33,401 nt of DNA from positions 1 to 33,401 of the forward strand of contig JAWOGU010000171.1 in assembly GCA_046496595.1 (NCBI GenBank). Direction: 5' to 3'. The notes beneath the pieces were generated by a model that made no database searches, was not told where the DNA came from, and saw nothing but the letters and a program-made list of their open reading frames with translations. Shown here one piece after another: positions 30,566 through 33,401 of the stretch. Position 1 is the first letter of the stretch, and every line of letters begins with the position of its first letter. A program made the position numbers and the translations under genes. This DNA is from GCA-2746795 sp046496595 (GTDB lineage Bacteria > Chloroflexota > Anaerolineae > Promineifilales > Promineifilaceae).

Positions 30566-31120
30566 TTAAATGCGCGGCAGCTCGATTTTTTGCTGCTTCT
30601 GATACTTCCCTTTTCTATCGGCGTATGACGTTTCACACACTTCATCTGATTGAAAGAACAGCACCTGAGCAATGCCTTCGTTGGCATAAATACGCGCTGG
30701 TAGGGGCGTGGTGTTCGAGATTTCGAGCGTAACGTATCCTTCCCACTCCGGTTCAAAGGGCGTGACATTCACAATGAGACCACAGCGGGCGTAAGTTGAT
30801 TTACCCAAACATACTGTCAGCACATCCCGCGGTATCCGGAAATATTCAACGGTCTGGGCCAATACAAAGGAATTGGGCGGGATGACACAGATATCTCCGG
30901 TGAAATCAACGAAGGATTTAGGATCAAAATGCTTCGGATCCACCACGGCCGAATGCACGTTGGTGAAAATCTTAAATTCGTTTGTAACACGGATGTCATA
31001 GCCGTAGGAAGACAGCCCGTATGAGATGACGCCTTCTCGAACCTGTCCATCGACAAACGGTTCTATCATATTTTTCTCTTTCACCATACGGCGAATCCAC
31101 TTGTCTGGTTTAATTGTCAC
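30566..31120 (-). CDS. dcd: dCTP deaminase
   Basis: A 184-residue enzyme that deaminates dCTP to dUTP, supplying dUMP for thymidylate synthesis. The start TIKPDKWIRRM...MIEPF and the blocks SSYGYDIRV, IPPNSFVLAQTVEYF, GKSTYARCGL and LEISNTTPLP (catalytic Glu near 133) are diagnostic. I chose the GTG at 31120 because a GGAGG site lies 6 nt upstream and the family begins M-x-IK. Length is normal. Whether it also has dUTPase activity, as in the bifunctional archaeal forms, cannot be told. It lies 48 nt after argS. Confidence 0.94.
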   Translation of the reverse strand: MTIKPDKWIRRMVKEKNMIEPFVDGQVREGVISYGLSSYGYDIRVTNEFKIFTNVHSAVVDPKHFDPKSFVDFTGDICVIPPNSFVLAQTVEYFRIPRDVLTVCLGKSTYARCGLIVNVTPFEPEWEGYVTLEISNTTPLPARIYANEGIAQVLFFQSDEVCETSYADRKGKYQKQQKIELPRI

Positions 31121-31168
31121 GCATTTCCTCCATTTTTTGATTGCGGATTGATTATACAACTGCGAGTG

Positions 31169-32830
31169 TTACATCACTTCTGGCGCACTCATTCCCATTA
31201 AATCAAGCACACGGGCAAACAGTAATTTTGCTGCCCGGTAAAAATGCAAACGCGCTAAACGCACATCTGCAGGTACTTCACTGTGTAATACACGGCAGGT
31301 TTCATAAGCCGGATGAAACAAAGATGCCAGTTCATACGCATAAAAAGTCAGGTGGTGAGGTTCAGATTCATTGACCACCATGGCCAGTATGTTAGGCAGT
31401 TCCAAGGCTTTTAGCAGAAAGTTTTTCTCGTTTTCGTGCGTCAGAAGACTGAGATCCGCGTCTTTGTCCGCATCCGGATCGAATCCCGCTTCTACCCATT
31501 TGCGAAAAATACCTGCGCAGCGCACGTGGGCATTTTGAATGTAGTAAACCGGGTTTTTATCGGAATGTTCAACAGCCAGGTCAAGATCGAAGACAATCTC
31601 AGAATTTCCGGACCGGGAAATCATGAAATAACGAATGGGATCCGGGCCGACTTCGGCGACAAGTTCATCCAGAGTGACGTATGTGCCGCGGCGCGTGCTC
31701 ATTTTTAGCTGTTGGCCGCCGCGCACGAGGCTGACAATCTGGTGCAGCACGGTGCGCACAAAGCTGGGATCATAGCCTAACGCCTGGACGCCCATGAGCA
31801 CTTGCGGCGCTGTGGCGTGATGGTCGGGGCCAAAAATGTCGACGACCAGGTCAAAGCCCCGTTGAGCTTTATCCCAATGGTAGGCAATGTCTGGCATACG
31901 GTAGGTGGGTTCTCCCGATTGTTTGACGAGAACACGATCCTTATCATCCCCAAAGGCGGTGGTACGGAACCAGTGGGCGTTATCTTTTTCATAGACGTAG
32001 CCCTTTTCGTGGAGTGTTTCCAGCGCTTCCCATACTCCGCCATTTTCATACAGGCTCTGTTCACGGAAATAAACGTCGAACTCGATGCTGATGGCTTTTA
32101 GACTTGCTTTTTGAGCCTCTGAAATCTTGTCTTTGGCGATGTTGGCAAAGTATTCAACCGATTCCTCTTTTAAGGCGCTGCCGTGAGCGGCAAACAGTTC
32201 CTGGGCTATCTCGGTGATATAACCGCCCTGATAATGCTCATCTGTCAGGTTTACAGCTTCGCCTAACTGTTGTAGATAACGGATTTTGACAGATTCGCCG
32301 AGCATAGCGACCTGACGGCCGGCGTCGTTGTAGTAGTATTCCAGGGTAACGTCGTAACCGGCAGCCCGCATGGCACGGGCCAGCGTATCGCCCATCACGC
32401 CGCCCCGGGTTCGGCCTAAGGTGATAGGGCCGGTGGGATTGGCGCTGACACATTCAACCTGTGCTTTTTGACCGGCGCCTATGTCTAAACGGCCGTAATC
32501 CATGCCGTTATCCAAAATTTCTCGTACGACATTTTGGAGATATGGGGATGCCAAGCGGAAGTTGATGAATCCAGGAGGGGCGACGTTGATTTCGCCTAGA
32601 TATGACAACTCACCCATCTGATCGGCAATGGCCTGTGCTATTTTGACGGGCGCCAGATGGGCCAACTTTGCCAGACGCAGGGGAGTGGGCGTGGCATAGT
32701 CGCCATGGGATGGTTCCCGTGGTTTTTCCACGGAAACTGCCGGGATATCAAAGGCGGGTAAGATGCCAGCGGTTTGGGCTTGTTGGATGGCCTGACGGAT
32801 GTCCGCCTCTAGCTGTATGTCTATTCTCAT
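31169..32830 (-). CDS. argS: Arginyl-tRNA synthetase with altered HIGH motif
   Basis: A 553-residue class I synthetase that charges tRNA-Arg. The N-terminal Add-1 domain has SHGDYA (41-46), then SANPTGP at 129-135, which normally leads into HVGH. Here the residues at 137-140 are TLGR, so both signature histidines are replaced. The second signature is present as KMSTR near 374-378, followed by the YVTLDELV segment. The C-terminal anticodon-binding helices end normally. The frame is intact, and codon use shows no clear break. This could be a functional lineage-specific variant or a specialised paralogue. Confidence 0.92.
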   Translation of the reverse strand: MRIDIQLEADIRQAIQQAQTAGILPAFDIPAVSVEKPREPSHGDYATPTPLRLAKLAHLAPVKIAQAIADQMGELSYLGEINVAPPGFINFRLASPYLQNVVREILDNGMDYGRLDIGAGQKAQVECVSANPTGPITLGRTRGGVMGDTLARAMRAAGYDVTLEYYYNDAGRQVAMLGESVKIRYLQQLGEAVNLTDEHYQGGYITEIAQELFAAHGSALKEESVEYFANIAKDKISEAQKASLKAISIEFDVYFREQSLYENGGVWEALETLHEKGYVYEKDNAHWFRTTAFGDDKDRVLVKQSGEPTYRMPDIAYHWDKAQRGFDLVVDIFGPDHHATAPQVLMGVQALGYDPSFVRTVLHQIVSLVRGGQQLKMSTRRGTYVTLDELVAEVGPDPIRYFMISRSGNSEIVFDLDLAVEHSDKNPVYYIQNAHVRCAGIFRKWVEAGFDPDADKDADLSLLTHENEKNFLLKALELPNILAMVVNESEPHHLTFYAYELASLFHPAYETCRVLHSEVPADVRLARLHFYRAAKLLFARVLDLMGMSAPEVM

Positions 32831-32957
32831 GAAGGGTTTATCCTGTTGTGCAAAATTCGGCGCATTTTATTGCGTGTGGTTGACTGAGGCAAATGCCGGG
32901 TTCAGCAGCCTGTGTATGTTGTCGTGTTTCCAGTCGAAAGCAAGTGGAAAGTCCTGG

Positions 32958-33401
32958 TTACAGGTTACTGTTTCCTGTTTTTTGATTAACCCGGTCATAG
33001 ATCAGCAAGGTCTCGGTGGCTGTTTTCTCCCAGGAGAACTCAGCTGCCTGTTTTTGGCTTTTCTGGCGCATTTCTGCGGCCAGGTTGTCCTGGATGATGG
33101 TGGCGATAATGGCGCCGGCCAGGCCTCGAGCATCGTCGGGATCCACGGTGAAACCGGCGTCACCCACTACTTCCGGCAGGGAGGTGGCGCTGCTGGTAAC
33201 GACGGGCGTGCCGCAAGCCATTGCTTCTAACACGGGCAGGCCAAAGCCTTCCCGCTTGCTGGGAAAGACGAAGGTTTCGGCGTTGCGGTAAAGAACCGGT
33301 TTGTCTTCTTCGTCCACATAACCAATCCAGTGGACGTATTCTTCGATACGGAGTTGGCTGATGTAGGCATCATAGTCGGGGAAGGCATCTGATGATTTGG
33401 C
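32958..33401 (-). CDS. GT4-family glycosyltransferase, C-terminal part (gene runs off the window)
   Basis: The last 147 residues of a GT-B retaining glycosyltransferase. The nucleotide-sugar site is clear: FVFPSKREGFGLPVLEAMACGTPVV, with the EGFGLP/E catalytic pair, and then the SLPEVVGDAGF strand. The frame is open to the window end, so the start lies beyond 33401; the GTG at 33317 is internal. The final residues (NQKTGNSNL) are encoded by a short repeat-like tract of AACAGGAAACAGTAACC words. Sugar donor and acceptor are unknown. It lies 127 nt upstream of argS in the same direction. Confidence 0.88.
   Translation of the reverse strand, partial: AKSSDAFPDYDAYISQLRIEEYVHWIGYVDEEDKPVLYRNAETFVFPSKREGFGLPVLEAMACGTPVVTSSATSLPEVVGDAGFTVDPDDARGLAGAIIATIIQDNLAAEMRQKSQKQAAEFSWEKTATETLLIYDRVNQKTGNSNL

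Overview
The window reads as one piece of a bacterial chromosome, most likely from Chloroflexota (Anaerolineae or Caldilineae type). That placement is an inference. It rests on the gene set (two-half ArsA, ArsR-ArsC fusion, b6-type cytochrome b with a long tail, geranylgeranyl-reductase-like flavoprotein), on several intergenic hairpin families, and on the 10-bp palindrome AACGGCCGTT, of which I located 29 exact copies by eye. No phage, insertion sequence or CRISPR array was seen.

Layout. 1-2.4 kb: a GNAT acetyltransferase and GltD. 2.4-4.0 kb (minus): an ArsR-ArsC fusion coupled to a metallophosphoesterase, behind an ArsR-type operator. 4.0-7.0 kb (plus): a PadR regulator with a near-perfect operator, then modABC. 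7.0-8.6 kb (minus): a MIP18-type Fe-S protein, a YuzD-like thioredoxin-fold protein, a tiny ORF, an FmdB zinc ribbon, and a YgiT-type antitoxin with a toxin-like partner whose 5' end is damaged or unusual. 8.7-11.5 kb (minus): arsR-arsD-arsA with two matching operators. 11.5-13.4 kb (minus): a glycosidase, an AhpD-like protein and a mini-thioredoxin. 13.5-16.8 kb (minus): five genes joined by overlapping stop/start codons, encoding a GcvH-like lipoyl carrier, two DGC-domain proteins, an OsmC protein and an AbrB-radical SAM-SPASM enzyme. An FNR-like site sits at about -42 upstream. This is the best candidate here for an undescribed system. 17.0-18.9 kb (minus): a thioredoxin-like remnant, a methyltransferase cut by an in-frame TAG, and a Trx-VKOR fusion.

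19.1-23.1 kb (plus): a large secreted amidase and a flavoprotein of the geranylgeranyl reductase family. 23.3-24.7 kb (minus): two tandem paralogues of unknown function separated by a hairpin element. 25.1-26.4 kb (plus): two zinc-ribbon proteins. 26.6-30.0 kb (minus): a quinol-cytochrome c oxidoreductase operon (Rieske, cytochrome b, dihaem cytochrome c). 30.3-33.4 kb (minus): tRNA-Val, dCTP deaminase, arginyl-tRNA synthetase with an altered HIGH motif, and a glycosyltransferase running off the window.

Themes. Oxyanion and metalloid handling recurs (two arsenic loci, molybdate or tungstate uptake), together with thiol redox and metal-cofactor proteins (DGC, OsmC, thioredoxins, VKOR, Fe-S assembly). 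The iterated palindrome runs through genes and spacers from 0.2 to 26.4 kb. In proteins it usually reads Thr-Ala-Val, Asn-Gly-Arg or Arg-Pro, often at termini, signal peptides and linkers. It is absent from the last 7 kb of core energy and translation genes.
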